Below are positions 1 through 11,187 of a stretch of DNA of 64,000 nt, piece after piece. The translations under genes and the position numbers were made by a program. The notes below the pieces were generated by a model. It was not told where the DNA came from. It ran no database searches and saw only the letters and a program-made list of their open reading frames with translations. Numbering within the stretch: the stretch's first letter is position 1; every line of letters begins with the position of its first letter. Source of the DNA: Corinectria fuckeliana (taxonomy: Eukaryota > Ascomycota > Sordariomycetes > Hypocreales > Nectriaceae). The stretch covers positions 186,001 to 250,000 of the forward strand of contig WPDH01000228.1 in assembly GCA_019137255.1 (NCBI GenBank). Reading direction: 5' to 3'.

Positions 1-1259
1 CTACTCTGTTCGCCCATCGTCAGGACCATCACTTTACCTGGCAAATCCCTCCTGCCAAACTTGCGTCGTCACTGGTGCGCAACCCGCAATATTCACTCGA
101 ATGCCCTAGCGGGGGACCGGTCTGGATCCTTGCCAGCCGGCATTTCAGAGATGCTGAACTTCAGATAGCCCGGACGAGAACCGACTCTATGGCTGCGGTT
201 TCACGACAACTTGGATTCATGAGCATTCTTGTTTTTGACAATGGTGGCCACCGAGTCCAAATAAGCGATGGCGAAGTCTACCGTGGGCCTTACGTGGACT
301 CCCCCCAAACACTGGCGCGTCTCCAGACGAGCCCGAGGAGACCATATACCATTGTTATTGATCAGCATGAATTTCCGCTTCCTGACTACACACTCACGCT
401 TTCTGTTTTCTCCCAGGAGCCCCTGAACGTGAAGGCGGCTAGGGATGCGATGGCGCACTACAAGGAGACCACCGGAACTTGGAGCAGCCGTACTGCTGGT
501 GGCAATGCTGCCTGTCCGACATACTTTCTGAACCCTCAGTTCAAGTTGACTCTTGCCCACGCAAGCGCAATTTCTGTCCTGCTTTCCACAGACGATCTCG
601 ACGTCCACGTCCATGTTGACCTGGTCTGGGCTCAAGGGAAACGAGTTACTACACTTAAGGTCCGAGACTTGGTGGGATCATCTGGTGAATACCGACGGGG
701 GTGCAGCGCGGCAAACATACCAAGGGTCGATGCTGGCGTCTATACAATTGTCTGCTCGACTTTTGACGCAGGCCAAATGGCCGAATTTGCTCTCAGAGTA
801 ACATCCATGATACCCGTGACGCTAGAACCTATCCCTGCGGATGCTGCTGGGCGGTTGCAATCAACCTTGCCGCCGTTCACCTTGTTCGAAGGTGAGGAAG
901 TCCGACGCGCGCCCCTCTCCGCGTCTTGGCTCACGCGGGTGAGCGTGAAGGCACGGAGTGTGGCCCAACCAGGCACGGATTCTCGTGGCCGATCATCATC
1001 TACGTTGGCGACACGCCTCTCCGTTGTTCACGGCTGGGCTCCCGAGCGGAGTCTCGTCGCCATTTCCGGCGACGGCGAGTTCCAAGAACCGAAGGCCGGT
1101 GTCCGCACACCCGAATTCGATATGGAACCCGGGCGTATACTCCGCGAGGGAATGTGGCTTATCGTAGAAAGCATGGGAACGCACAATGTTGCCGAGAACA
1201 TCGAGATAGAGCTTCATAGCGATGCCCCCGTCCACGTTGGGCCCTGGGAATTGATGTAG
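1..1259 (+). CDS. palB: Calpain-like cysteine protease PalB/Rim13, C-terminal part (5' end cut by window)
   Basis: The reading frame is open from base 3 (no start codon needed) to the TAG at 1257-1259, so this is the last ~418 residues of a longer protein. The N-terminal protease domain lies outside the window. The visible part resembles the calpain domain III/C2-like modules of fungal PalB/Rim13: a segment ending FTWQIPP, then a block with SLVRNPQYSLECPSGGPVW, and a second module with the typical YTIVCSTFDAGQ..FALRV stretch around bases 741-801. In fungi this protease acts downstream of the PalH/PalF alkaline-pH sensor at endosomal ESCRT and cleaves the zinc-finger factor PacC/Rim101. No intron is needed in the visible part. 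The family assignment is by recognition of these blocks. The catalytic triad cannot be checked because it is upstream. The gene converges on the C2H2 factor gene at 1808-3385. Confidence 0.85.
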   Translation, partial: TLFAHRQDHHFTWQIPPAKLASSLVRNPQYSLECPSGGPVWILASRHFRDAELQIARTRTDSMAAVSRQLGFMSILVFDNGGHRVQISDGEVYRGPYVDSPQTLARLQTSPRRPYTIVIDQHEFPLPDYTLTLSVFSQEPLNVKAARDAMAHYKETTGTWSSRTAGGNAACPTYFLNPQFKLTLAHASAISVLLSTDDLDVHVHVDLVWAQGKRVTTLKVRDLVGSSGEYRRGCSAANIPRVDAGVYTIVCSTFDAGQMAEFALRVTSMIPVTLEPIPADAAGRLQSTLPPFTLFEGEEVRRAPLSASWLTRVSVKARSVAQPGTDSRGRSSSTLATRLSVVHGWAPERSLVAISGDGEFQEPKAGVRTPEFDMEPGRILREGMWLIVESMGTHNVAENIEIELHSDAPVHVGPWELM

Positions 1260-1807
1260 TTGGATCTCACCTGGAGCACCCTTAACTAGTCCTCAGGCCG
1301 GAGTCGAGATAGGGTTACGGAGGCAGAGGCTACGTTCGCTCGAAAAAGTCGAGAAGGAAGCTAGTGTATGGATACTTATTCCAAGATAAATACAAGTGTA
1401 CGTGTACGCTCGACGTACAACGCCCCCACACCAACGCCCGCATATTCCCACTATCAAAGGCATGTAAGTTGAACCGACCTGGTATATAAACCCCCAACGC
1501 CATGATCTGTGCGTGATTCATCAATGCAAATTCAACAGGCTGCACACGGCCCAAAAAAAAAAAGAACTGAAACGGAAGAAATGCGTCAAAACAAAACAAA
1601 CCCATACCGAACCAACAGGCTCGATTGGTAGCCATACACGCATACCCAGCAGGAAAAGCCACACAAGGAAGACGTAAAGCCTTCAAAGTGCAAGTCTAGC
1701 AATAACTACATCCACGTGACGGTTGCTGGAGGTGCGCCGAATAGCCGAAAAAGGCCACAGCAGGTTCCAGACTGAAGCCGAGGCAAGGTGTAAGGCTTGT
1801 CGCCAAT
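1260..1807. other. Convergent intergenic region, palB / C2H2 factor
   Basis: Shared 3' flank of two converging genes. An 11-A run lies at 1553-1563. I see no conserved coding frame, RNA gene or repeat. Confidence 0.6.
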
Positions 1808-3385
1808 CTATGACGGTGGACCCCTTCGTCGTCGACCGCGGTTTGGCCCGTCTGGCCGTTGGGCGAGCACATCTCTTAGGAGCGGGTCATCTTTGTCCTT
1901 GTCTACATGATGTACGCGGACATGTCTGTCAAGGGGTGTTTTGTCAGTTTGCTGCGGAGCATGTACCGTGCAACATAATGATTGAGGATAGATGGTGTAG
2001 TGGGTCGGGCGGTTACTATCGTACCTCTGAAGATTGTCTGGACGGGGATATTTGTGTTCCCTATCAGGACAAAATGGACAGACATATCCTGGCGAGTCAT
2101 GAACGAGGCCATGCCTGATCATCTCGTTCTTGCGTTTGAAACCCTTCCCACCTTCGCTTCGGGGACAACCTCGCACAGAACAGTAATGCGGACGAGCTGA
2201 TGAATGCACATTGGCATGAGAGTTGAGGAGATACTGCGTTTGGAAGGCAGGAGCATTGCAACCAGTGAAATTACAAACGAAGGCGCCCACCTGGGGATTT
2301 GTGATGCCGTCGATGCTCATCCGGTCGGCAACAGAGATTGATGTGGCTGGCGTTGAGCCGGAATGATCTGTGCTAGGGGTTTCGCCCGTACCACTACTAC
2401 TATACTCAGCATTGGGGCGCTGATGAATTCCGTTTGGGCCATAGTAATAAGGGCTCGTAGCTGGCAAAGAGCGCGGGGATGGGAGAGTTCGTGGGAAGCC
2501 CTCGTTAGGTGACGTGGGAGGTGAGGCATGGTTAGTATTGATGGGAGAAAATCGGGGGATGCCGGTAGGTGGAGAGCCGGGAAAGCCTGGGCTATGCCCG
2601 TGACGAGAAGCGAGTTCCTTCTCCGCTGGAGCGATCGGTTCGGGGGGTAAGCGGTCAATATCACCGAGGGTCAAGCGGATCGAAGGAAGTATTGGGCCGT
2701 TGGAATCGGACCTGGGAGAGTCCATCTGAAGTGGGGGAAGCTCTCCACTGGCAGGTGTGAGAGCAGATACCGGAGGAGATTTGGTACCTGGCTTGATGTC
2801 GGTTGCCGGGAACGGATAGGGAGCTGCGGGGTGATCATCGCGTAGAGACAAGTGCCGGGTTGAGACGGAGATATCGGGGCTAGCCTTGAGAGCCAAGGCC
2901 GGCATAGAAGCCAAGCTCGGGAGATGGGCGGGCCTTCCGGCGAAGGCGGCGGCTTGTAGGGCATCTGCGGCGAGGTGTTGCAGTGAGGGAACGGTCATGA
3001 CAACTTCGTCGGGTGGTCCATCGGGACTAGACTCGTCATCTGGGGAGTCGTCGTCGCAGGGTAGGGGCTGACGACCGGCGTGACGAGCGATCTCGGGGTC
3101 GCGTCCGTTGTCGAGATAAGCGACGAGTATAGCATCCCCGGAGTTGGGACGGACCTTGTGGCGATTAGACTTGTCGCGATCGTCGGGAGAGGCAGGGCTC
3201 AGACTGACTTTGGCTGGAGGAATATCTGGGGGGGGACTCGGAGTGGGTGCGAGCCTAGGACGGAGCGGAGTCATGAGGGGGCTGTCGCGAGGGAACACCT
3301 CATCAGGATCATAGGTGTCGGCGACGGGAAAGCCGCGCTGCGATTGCGATTGTTCGGGTTGCTGGTGTGGAGCGGCCGTGGTCAT
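1808..3385 (-). CDS. C2H2 zinc-finger transcription factor with long disordered N-terminus
   Basis: Model: exon 1 3385-2025, intron 2024-1926 (GTACGA...GACAG, branch-like CTGAC), exon 2 1925-1808; 492 residues. The intron is 99 nt and open in frame, so unspliced reading inserts 33 residues in the middle of the third finger; splicing restores a finger ending LQRHVRVHH. Residues 1-370 are Pro/Ser/Asp-rich and probably disordered. The C-terminal third holds three C2H2 fingers: FVC..GC..H..H, HYC..GC..GFKRKNEMIRHGLVH and YVCPFC..H..HVRVHH, followed by a basic tail (RGRRRRG). This layout is typical of fungal C2H2 regulators, but I cannot name an orthologue. Targets are unknown. A very long 5' flank (about 3.7 kb to the divergent dehydrogenase gene) could hold control sites. 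Confidence 0.85.
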   Translation of the reverse strand: MTTAAPHQQPEQSQSQRGFPVADTYDPDEVFPRDSPLMTPLRPRLAPTPSPPPDIPPAKVSLSPASPDDRDKSNRHKVRPNSGDAILVAYLDNGRDPEIARHAGRQPLPCDDDSPDDESSPDGPPDEVVMTVPSLQHLAADALQAAAFAGRPAHLPSLASMPALALKASPDISVSTRHLSLRDDHPAAPYPFPATDIKPGTKSPPVSALTPASGELPPLQMDSPRSDSNGPILPSIRLTLGDIDRLPPEPIAPAEKELASRHGHSPGFPGSPPTGIPRFSPINTNHASPPTSPNEGFPRTLPSPRSLPATSPYYYGPNGIHQRPNAEYSSSGTGETPSTDHSGSTPATSISVADRMSIDGITNPQVGAFVCNFTGCNAPAFQTQYLLNSHANVHSSARPHYCSVRGCPRSEGGKGFKRKNEMIRHGLVHDSPGYVCPFCPDREHKYPRPDNLQRYDSNRPTHYTIYPQSLCCTVHAPQQTDKTPLDRHVRVHHVDKDKDDPLLRDVLAQRPDGPNRGRRRRGPPS

Positions 3386-4097
3386 AGTTGTCGCGTCGGC
3401 GTCTAAAGCTCAGCTCGCCATGACCCTCGGATGGGGGCGCCCGACTCTGTGTCGTGTTGGACGTTGGCTTGCGAGCCGAGCCTCCTGATGGCAGGAAACT
3501 CGGGAGGCGGCGAGAAGAACGGCGACAGCGACGGCGACAGCGACAGAGGGTCGAGCGATCGGCGCAGGGTCGGGCTCGAGGTGCGGCTAGGAAGCAGAGA
3601 GGGTTGTGCGCGCGTGACAGGGCAGACCAGAACGAGACGGGCAGGATGAGGCAACGGCACCAGCAGGGTCGGAGCGCGCAGTGGTCGGCCGTCAATCTAG
3701 AGGCGTCTGGCGGCGTTTAGAAGTGAAGAGGTAGGCGAGGCGCAGTGATGTGAGGCGCGGCTGGTGGTAGAGAGAGGCAATGAGGCGACGAGCAAGTGGC
3801 AGGCGGGATTGCGGTGTAGGGTGATTCCGAGTGACACCCCGAGGACAACTGAGTCGACGCAGTGTAAGCTTGGGCAATGGTGGTGTTGTAATGCTGTGGT
3901 TGTTGTAGTAGTATTGTACGAATAGCGGCGGCTGTTGTTATTTGCTAGGACGGATGTGTGTGGAGGAGAAGAGAGGAGGAGGAGGAGGGGAGGGGGGGGG
4001 AGGGACATTGAGGCTGGAGTGTTGAGAGAGAGAGGATAAAGGTAAGATCATGTAACGCGGGAAGGTATAACGGGCACCTTTAGGTACTAGTAGGTAG

Positions 4098-4136
4098 GCA
4101 GTACTTTGGCTGGGCAGTACTTTGGCTGGGCAGTAC
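4098..4136. repeat. 16-bp tandem repeat, about 2.4 copies
   Basis: The unit GCAGTACTTTGGCTGG occurs at 4098-4113 and 4114-4129, with the first seven bases of a third copy at 4130-4136. It lies upstream of the C2H2 factor gene. Confidence 0.85.
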
Positions 4137-4994
4137 CGGTAAACCCCCATTGCCTCCGTACGAGCCTCAGAGGCCCAAGACCAGTGTGGCCTTAGGCCTT
4201 AGGGCCTCAGTACCTACCTCAGCGCCCCAGTGTGGAGACGAAGCGCGAGCGGTTTGATACGCAAAGCTGAGGTGAGGTGAGGGGAGGAGGCTCACACTGA
4301 CTGGCTTGGGGTGGACTGGGGCCAGGAAATAGAAAGTTGAGAAGCTGGAAAGGCGGCGTGGGACTGGACCGGGGCTGGGCCGGGGGCTGGGGGTTAGAGG
4401 ATGGGGATAGAGGATGGGGACGGGGATGGGCGGGAATGGCCCATGGGGCATCGTCACATTGAGGATGGTAGGTACCTAATAGTATGGGGGAAGGAGATGG
4501 GGCTCTGCGACCTAACCCAACTGCCAACAGCCCGGGGAAGAAAGGATGGAGCGCGCCAAACTCGGTATGTACATCACACACACATGCGACTAGGTCGTGT
4601 AATCACCGTACTCCAGAGTCTTTTGTTGGTCAGAGGAGGTACCGTGCCTGACTCTGCCGTTCTTTCTCACCTACCTTGCCACCTTGACTTTTGTTAGTGC
4701 TCCTTAGCGAAGAACTAGTCGAAGTCATTAGTCTCGGCATCCTAACGTCAAGACGAACGTAGTCCGGCCTAGTACCCAATAAATCTGGGTGGACGTGACT
4801 GCTTGGGTACTCGAGAAGGAGGTGGAAAGGCAGAACCGTTCTGGTCCTTTATCCTGGATCTCTGAGTTCTGAGATTTGAGATGCCTTCCTCCATGAAGCT
4901 GTGGGGAAGAGCATGGACGGAACGTATAGAACTGTGTATGGGTATGGGTGAGTGGATGGGTGATCGGAGGTTGATAATAGGTGGTGGAGTAAAA

Positions 4995-5044
4995 GGAGCA
5001 GAGGAGCAGAGGAGCAGAGGAGGAGGAGCAGAGGAGCAGAGGAG
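4995..5044. repeat. Purine-rich GGAGCAGA tandem repeat
   Basis: Three copies of GGAGCAGA, a GGAGGA spacer and two more copies, all purine on the plus strand. It is a simple-sequence tract in the gene-poor region. Confidence 0.85.
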
Positions 5045-5360
5045 AAGCATGGAGCATTCGATGCTTGGATGCTAGAATGCATGATAGCGAGGGCACCTGC
5101 TACCGACTGTGCGAGTCCCCCACTATTAGCGGTCGGGGTCGCTGTCTAAGCCTCCTCATAAAACCCTTTAACGACCATGACCAAATTGCCCATGTTTTGT
5201 GTGATGCGAGTGCGTGCAATGTGAGGTACTATACTGATGAGGACCGCCATTCTCCCCAACAGCGCATCGGTGTACTTCATCCGGACGAGGCTATGTGATG
5301 CTCTGCGATGCTCCTCCCTCTAGGATTCACCTTTTTAGTTGAGCACCCAAGCCCAGATAT

Positions 5361-5396
5361 TTACCTACCTAATCTACCTTACCTAGGTAGGTAAAA
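5361..5396. repeat. Palindromic ACCT/AGGT intergenic motif cluster
   Basis: TTACCTACCTAAT... followed by TTACCTAGGTAGGTAA, an inverted arrangement of ACCT/AGGT units around CCTAGG. Related copies appear in many other intergenic regions of this window (see findings). Confidence 0.75.
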
Positions 5397-6935
5397 GCCT
5401 CCTTCTATCGTCATTGCTCCGTGCCTAACTCCCGCTGTTCTCCTGGCCTATAGCACCACCACCAGTCTTCATCGAGAGGAGGGGCCGGTCGTCCCCAGGT
5501 GGGTAGCCAAGTAGCCCAAGGATAGGGTCACCCAGGGACAGAGCCGTCTCCACCAAATGCCATGTCCTCCAGCCGCAAGGTGGGCCTGAAGGGCTGCTGG
5601 ACGAGGGGAAGTGGGTACTGCTGCTTCGTACCCAGTACTGGACAATGGATCATACTGGCGATGCTGCCCGGCGATGCTACCGACCTTTCCATCGAGGTAC
5701 CTGCTTCGTACTCTGCCCAAGGTAAGTACCTAGGTACCTGGCTTAGGACAGTGGGGTTACTTCGTTTTCGTGCCCTGTGTATCTCGGCGATTCTTCGCTG
5801 GTTCTCTGCCCTTGGCTAAAACGGCGACCTCAGGCCGAGGTTGCGAGGAAGGGCACATACATATGACCTCGTGTGCCCCCGGATGCGGAGAGGGTAGGAG
5901 CGGGAAGGCGAGGAGGCCAGAAGCCAGAAGCCAGAAGCATCGGCCCCCGGCCCCGCCGTTGCCTGCCCGCGACTTTCCCGGCGCCCACAGTCCGCAACCC
6001 CATCCCCTTGTGCTGTGTCAATCATCCCATCCCACAACCCGGCGGAATCTACCAATACGCCCGCTGCAATTTGTATCGGGTTAAGCACAGTTATGCGCGC
6101 TTCGTAGAGCCTTGGACTTGGTTCCGGTCTGCTGCCGTCTCATTTTCACCCCTCCTTTCCCGAGACAGCACGTTGCACGTTCTCCAGGGACTCCCTGTCT
6201 GTTTCGCCGCAACGCCAACTAAAAACACAACCACCTATTGGATGGGCCTTGAGCCTCTCGTGAGCCGCAGCCCCTCACGCTAAACCCCAGACTGGGCTGG
6301 CGAGGCAAGCGGAGTCATACTATGTAGGTTTGGGTGGGGGCGGCGGCGGCAACGGAAGCCGCAGCGGCATATTCCAGCGTCCCTCCCGTCCTTACGGAGT
6401 AACCATGGCGATAGATAGATTGGATGTTCGACTGTACATGCAACTGTGTATTAAATCCCGCTGCCTTGGTGCCCCATTTATGTGGCTTGTCTAAATCTCC
6501 CCCACCTCAAGCATGCATGTTTGGCAGTTCTCTGGCTGGCACACTGTTGGAGTGTATTTGAGTCGTCGAATTCGGCCGTTGCATACTCTATTTTAGCCGC
6601 TTTAGACCACCGTCAACACTAGTGCGGCCTTGGATAACATCCAGTGGAATTGACGGGGCGTGAACTTCATGATTGAGCACAAGCCCCTCTACAGATGACT
6701 TCATCAAATTTGGCTAGCTAAAGGCTTCAAGGTATCCACGTTGCTCAACCGTCTCCACAACCAATGCCGAGAGTGCCCTTGCTCGTGCCGATGACGGCCG
6801 TTGGCACCAGCCCATACCAAGTTGAATTGTCATCTCATCTATTCTCCTTCTCTCTTGCGCCTCCGCAGTAGTACTTTGTACATCGTCGGGCATTGTCTAG
6901 TGGTTTCAACGGCCATGTCTAGTGTATAGTTCGAT

Positions 6936-6962
6936 CACTGCAACCACTGCAACCACTGCAAC
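6936..6962. repeat. Triplicated CACTGCAAC
   Basis: Three consecutive 9-bp units, about 130 bp upstream of the dehydrogenase start codon. It could be a binding-site array or simple slippage. Confidence 0.7.
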
Positions 6963-7089
6963 CGCCTGTAGTCAGCCTTTGACACCCCTTTATTTCCTCG
7001 CACCTCGCACTTTTAGCGAACCAATACGCCGGCATTTGCCGTCTCATCTTAGAAGCATCGACGACTACTGTTAAGCTTCACGCATCGAC

Positions 7090-8548
7090 ATGACTTTGCC
7101 AGACACTATGAAGGCTGTTGTCTTTGACGGCCTATACAAGGTTTCCGTGCAGGACCGGCCAGTCCCTCAACGTATGCCGTCTTTGCCCATGCCATCGTCG
7201 ACGTCCTCGACGCTGGCATTGTCACCCACACAACCTTGATACCAACACTGACAGCACCGATGATACCATCCAGTGCGCGACGACCGGGATGTCATATTGA
7301 AGGTCCATGCTGCCGGTCTGTGTGGATCGTCAGTCCTCTTGTTTGCTCTCCCCCTGCGCCATCAGCACTGACTATTGGCCCAGTGAATTGCACATTTACC
7401 GCGGGCATCAAACGTCAGATACTGGGTTTATCATGGGCCATGAGTTCACTGGCACTGTTGTTGAGGTTGGTTCTGCCGTCAAATCCGTCCAGGTTGGCGA
7501 CAAGGTTGTATCGCCGTTCACAGCATCTTGGTATGTCCCCCGTCAACCTCCTTTGCTTGCCCGCAGGATCTGTTAATACCACTAGCGGTGTTTGCTTTTA
7601 TTGCCTCAACGGGTACACCGCTCGCTGTGTCGAGACCCAGCTGTTCGGCTGTGAAGATCTCGATGGCGGACAGGCTGAGTTTGTGAGGGTTCCCCTGGCA
7701 GACGGGACCGTAGTCAAGGCTCCAGAGACCATTTCGGATCAGGCTCTCCTTCTCATGGCCGACATCTTCCCCACCGGGTACTTCGGCGTCAAGAGCGCAA
7801 TTGCCATGTGTCCTTCTCAGGACATCAGCGAGTCCACTATGGTTGTCGTTGGGTGCGGGCCAGTCGGGCTCTGTGCCATATTGGCCGCCGCCCATCGACG
7901 GCCCCGCCATCTCTTTGCTATTGACAGCGTAGACAGCCGCCTGGAACTAGCCCAGAAGCTTGGTGCCGAGCCGCTCAACTTCCAAACCAACAGAGAAGGG
8001 ATGGAATCACGCATCAAGGAAGTGACGGATGGCCGAGGCGCTGACATGGTCGTAGAGGTGGTAGGCCAAGCCTCAGCCCTCAAGACAGCGTTTGATCTGG
8101 TGCGGCCTTTTGGGGCCATCAGCAGCATAGGGGTTCACAACACCGAGGTATGCCAAAATTTCACCATGCTATATGATCCGTGCAGGACTTATCTTTGCAG
8201 ATTCCATGGTCGGGAGACGATATGTACACGTAAGTGCATCGGGAAGTATGGCTTTAGGATGAACAAGATGATTCTGACTCGGCAATGTACAGGAAGAACC
8301 TGCGACTTCAGATGGGCCGGTGCCCTGTCCGAAGCGTCTTTCAAGAAGCCCTTGAATTGCTTGAGCAGAAGCAGCACCTTGTCGGGTTCGTAAACTCACA
8401 CACTCGTCGAGGAGATGTGTTGCATAGTCCCAGCACTAACCCTAGCCGCAGGTTCATGTTTGACAAGGTAATGCCGATCTCTTCGGCACCGGAGGGATAC
8501 GCCCTCTTTGAGCAGAGAAAGACGCAGAAGGTGGTTTTTGAGACATGA
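7090..8548 (+). CDS. Zinc-dependent medium-chain alcohol dehydrogenase
   Basis: Seven exons: 7090-7171, 7274-7328, 7384-7530, 7586-8147, 8201-8229, 8293-8385, 8452-8548; 354 residues. All introns are GT-AG and 53-102 nt long. For intron 3 the acceptor at 7585 is required, since the one at 7566 gives an early stop. Visible family marks are the catalytic zinc ligand Cys44 (AGLCGSEL), His65-Glu66 (GHEFTG), four structural-zinc cysteines at 95, 98, 101 and 109 (CGVCFYC...C), and a Rossmann GCGPVG loop at 184-189 followed by an acidic AIDS turn that favours NAD. It therefore belongs to the GroES-like/zinc ADH superfamily and oxidises an alcohol or aldehyde adduct; the substrate cannot be read from sequence. 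An ATG at 7108 is an alternative start (MKAVVFDG). Unusually many introns for so short a gene. It converges on SEN15. Confidence 0.9.
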
Positions 8549-8613
8549 GCCATACGAGAAATATGCGTTGCTAAGGAGGAGAGTCTGAAGTAGGAAGGTC
8601 TGAAGTAGCCCTC

Positions 8614-9021
8614 CTAGTTCTGTCGGGGTTTGACCATGCCCTCATGCATAAGATAGTAGACGACGGTGGAATCGTTATGAACAGTGGCCAGAAGAATCCT
8701 CTTGGCCCTCGGGCCAGAATGCTCAATAGTGTCAAAAACAGCAGCGAAGCCGCTGAGAGTCCACTTCTCCTCGGGATGCACTGCCAACACCCATTCCTGC
8801 TCTGGGTCTAGGGGCACGGGCTCGCCGGTAGCTTGCTCGTGGGCCAGAGCGGCAATCTGATCGTCGGGATGCGTGTAGAGCCGTCGGGGAGGCACGCCAC
8901 TGATTAATGGGCGGCGACTGGCCGTGTGGTGAATCTGGACCGCAGTCCAATCGTGCTGATCCTGGAGGTTGCGTTGAACGGATAGGGCGACGTCGGCAAC
9001 AGGGCTATGTGGAGGACCCAT
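8614..9021 (-). CDS. SEN15: tRNA-splicing endonuclease subunit Sen15
   Basis: Single exon, 135 residues from the ATG at 9021. The frame is open further upstream to 9183, but that extension is a Leu-rich stretch unlike the family, so I prefer the internal start (MGPPHSPVADVALSVQ). Typical Sen15 blocks are visible: QDQHDWTAVQIH, PRRLYTHPDDQI, EWVLAVHPEEKWTLSGFAAVFD and the C-terminal VVYYLMHEGMVKPRQN. Sen15 is a small structural subunit of the heterotetrameric endonuclease (Sen2, Sen34, Sen54, Sen15) that cuts introns from pre-tRNA. It has no catalytic triad. The gene lies tail to tail with the dehydrogenase (65 bp between stop codons) and head to head with the DUF2985 gene. Confidence 0.88.
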   Translation of the reverse strand: MGPPHSPVADVALSVQRNLQDQHDWTAVQIHHTASRRPLISGVPPRRLYTHPDDQIAALAHEQATGEPVPLDPEQEWVLAVHPEEKWTLSGFAAVFDTIEHSGPRAKRILLATVHNDSTVVYYLMHEGMVKPRQN

Positions 9022-9835
9022 GCTGAGCAAGGGAAGAACCGCTTCGAGTGTGATTATTGCACGGCGTAATGGCCCAAGGCGTCCAAGGTCTAATAAGGAC
9101 GGACGTGGAGGCGTAGGTATGAGGAGGAGAAGGAGAAAAAATATGAGGAGGCGTGGGTTTAGACTCGCAGAGCAGAGACACATACGTACATACCTACTAC
9201 TAGATAAGTACCTAGGTATGTACGTAAAAACACTTGGGATGATTTGATTCTCAGGGTTTGATGAGAAAAAGCTTCAAGCAAATTGAGGAGAGAGCTAGCT
9301 TAATTGGGAGAGGGCCCTGGCCTCATGGAACTTGGAAGGTTTGGGGTGACACGAGGTACTCTTCGACCTGGTAACTTTGTGTGAAAGCAAGGCTGCGAAA
9401 GTACCCGCCTCTATGTACCGCGTGGTGCTTACACCCGAGAGTACTACTAGTACTAATAAGTACTAGTACTAGATGGAGTCGCCACTCAGTACATACTTTA
9501 GGCTACTGCCTGGTTTGAAGTTCCATGCCAGCTTCCGGTTGTCAGGGGGAGTTCCATTAAGGTGTTGAGTGTCGTACAGCCCGGCTTTTCCTTCTTGAGT
9601 TCCAGCGGGTGTTCTGATGCGCTATCAGCCCTTCGAGAACCGGTACGCTGTGGACATTTGGTTCTTAAAGGCGGCTAGGCCCTTGATGCCTGCTGCGCCA
9701 TCCATGTTTCCCTAGCAGCTGCCATTTTGCATCGGTTGGGTCTCGCCTCATACCTAATCTTAGTCGCATTTAGACGACTCACGGTCATAAAACCAACCGC
9801 CTCCCTTTATCAAGGAGTCGCTGCGCTCATCAACA
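9022..9835. other. Divergent promoter region, SEN15 / DUF2985 gene
   Basis: 814 bp between two start codons. It contains the ACCT/AGGT motif near 9190-9226 and a perfect 8-bp-arm inverted repeat at 9447-9466. No further gene seen. Confidence 0.6.
9447..9466. repeat. Short perfect inverted repeat
   Basis: Arms CTAGTACT and AGTACTAG around a 4-base AATA loop, inside a longer run of overlapping AGTACT units (9440-9472). Confidence 0.8.
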
Positions 9836-11187
9836 ATGCAGCCTTCTTCCAACAGCGATACAGAGCCCTTTCCCGCCATCGAACTCTCTACCTCCCCCGG
9901 CCAGTCGTCGCCTCGCGCAGGCAATTCCGATCCTCCCTCTCTCGTCGCGAATCGCCCCGCTGCCTCGTCGTCACTAAGCGGTCGTCTTCGCCGCGTCTCT
10001 GAAAGCTTCGAGCAGTCCGAGTTGCCTGAGGGCTTCTTCGCCGCGGCTGGATCGATCGCTGCCTCCGTCCTCACACGTCCGACTGCACCTTCTTCCAGAA
10101 AGAACTCGGTAGATCTAACAACGCAGCCGTCCGCAGCGACCTCCGGACCCCGGAGGCGCAGTACTGTGCCGGCCGTCATTGAGGAAACGTCACCCGCTGA
10201 GGCAAACGGCTCGAGCCCGGCGCCTGGTATGAACAAGAGCCTTACCGGCGAGCCAGCCGCCGCTGCACCGTTTCCGAATGGTTATCACTTCCCCCCGAGT
10301 TATTCGTTTGCTCAGTCTACGGCACGGGGACTCCGCGCATCGTGGCGCTACTTCTTGACCCCCTTGGGTTTCTGCGTCGTCATCTATGGACTCAACGTCG
10401 TTGCTTGGGGCGGAATGCTCTTCCTATTACTCTGGTGAATATGCTCCCCAACGATCCTGAATATGTATGCATGCTGACATTTAGCAGTAACGCGTCTCCT
10501 GCCATGTGCCACCCGACATGCAATAACATTAACTCACCGAGACGGAAATGGATCGAATGGGATTCCCAGATTCTCAATGCCCTGTTTTGCGTCACAGGAT
10601 TCGGCCTCGCCCCCTGGCGTTTTCGCGACCTATACTACCTGCTGCAATACCGTACAAGGGGCAACGAAATCGCACTGCGACGCCTTGGTGGTATACATCG
10701 TGGGTGGTTTCGACTTCCGGGATCGGCTGCTCTGTCTCCGGACCTTGGACCGCAAAATGTGGCAGATGCTCTTGCTTCAGCTCCGCTCAGCGCGATACCC
10801 TATCCCGAGGCGAAGATTTCCGATGCTCCTCTCACCGGCCAACGAGCCCCGGAAACTCCGTTGTGGAAGATGGACCTGGTCATTTGGCTCATGGTCTGGA
10901 ACACGTTTCTGCAATGCTGCCTGTCTGGATTCATGTGGGCGCTGAACCGAATCGACCGACCGAGTTGGTCAACGGGCCTGTTTGTCGCGCTCGCCTGTAT
11001 CGTGGCTGCTGTAGGAGGATTCATTATGTTCAATGAGGGCAAGAAGGTTAAGGGCATCGAAGGCGTGCCTATCAGTCCCGAGGATGAGCAGCAACTGCAG
11101 GCGGACAGGGAGCAGGGCATTTGGCACTACAACAACTTAAAAGACAAGGACCTGGAGGAAAAGGAGAGAAAAAAGACAAAACAATGA
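9836..11187 (+). CDS. DUF2985-type multi-pass membrane protein
   Basis: Exon 1 9836-10434, intron 10435-10487 (GTGAAT...TTTAGCAG, branch GCTGAC), exon 2 10488-11187; 432 residues. Residues 1-165 are Ser/Pro-rich and probably cytosolic and disordered. The rest carries about four hydrophobic segments: around 172-200 (TPLGFCVVIYGLNVVAWGG), 220-245 (LNALFCVTGFGLAPW), 343-368 and 379-400. The tail is charged (KDKDLEEKERKKTK). The block CNASPAMCHPTCNNINSPRR at the splice junction and the WRFRDLYYLLQYR motif match what I know of the fungal DUF2985 family, whose function is not established. The exon junction rebuilds this block exactly, which supports the intron. Subcellular site unknown. Confidence 0.85.

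Larger units (their letters stand above)
3386..7089. other. 3.7 kb gene-poor divergent intergenic region
   Basis: Upstream of both the C2H2 factor (minus) and the alcohol dehydrogenase (plus). It contains short tandem repeats (listed separately), a G-rich patch at about 4370-4440 and a CCTAGG-centred motif at 5361-5396 and 5721-5740. Small open frames occur but none resembles a known protein or has convincing splice structure. It may hold long leaders, regulatory DNA or noncoding transcripts; nothing here proves any of these. Confidence 0.55.

Noticed and set aside
1723..2118. 131-codon plus-strand frame over the C2H2 finger region
   Set aside because: Antisense shadow of the zinc-finger exon and its intron.
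9022..9183. N-terminal extension of Sen15 to an upstream start
   Set aside because: The added residues are Leu-rich and unlike Sen15; the ATG at 9021 gives a normal-length protein.
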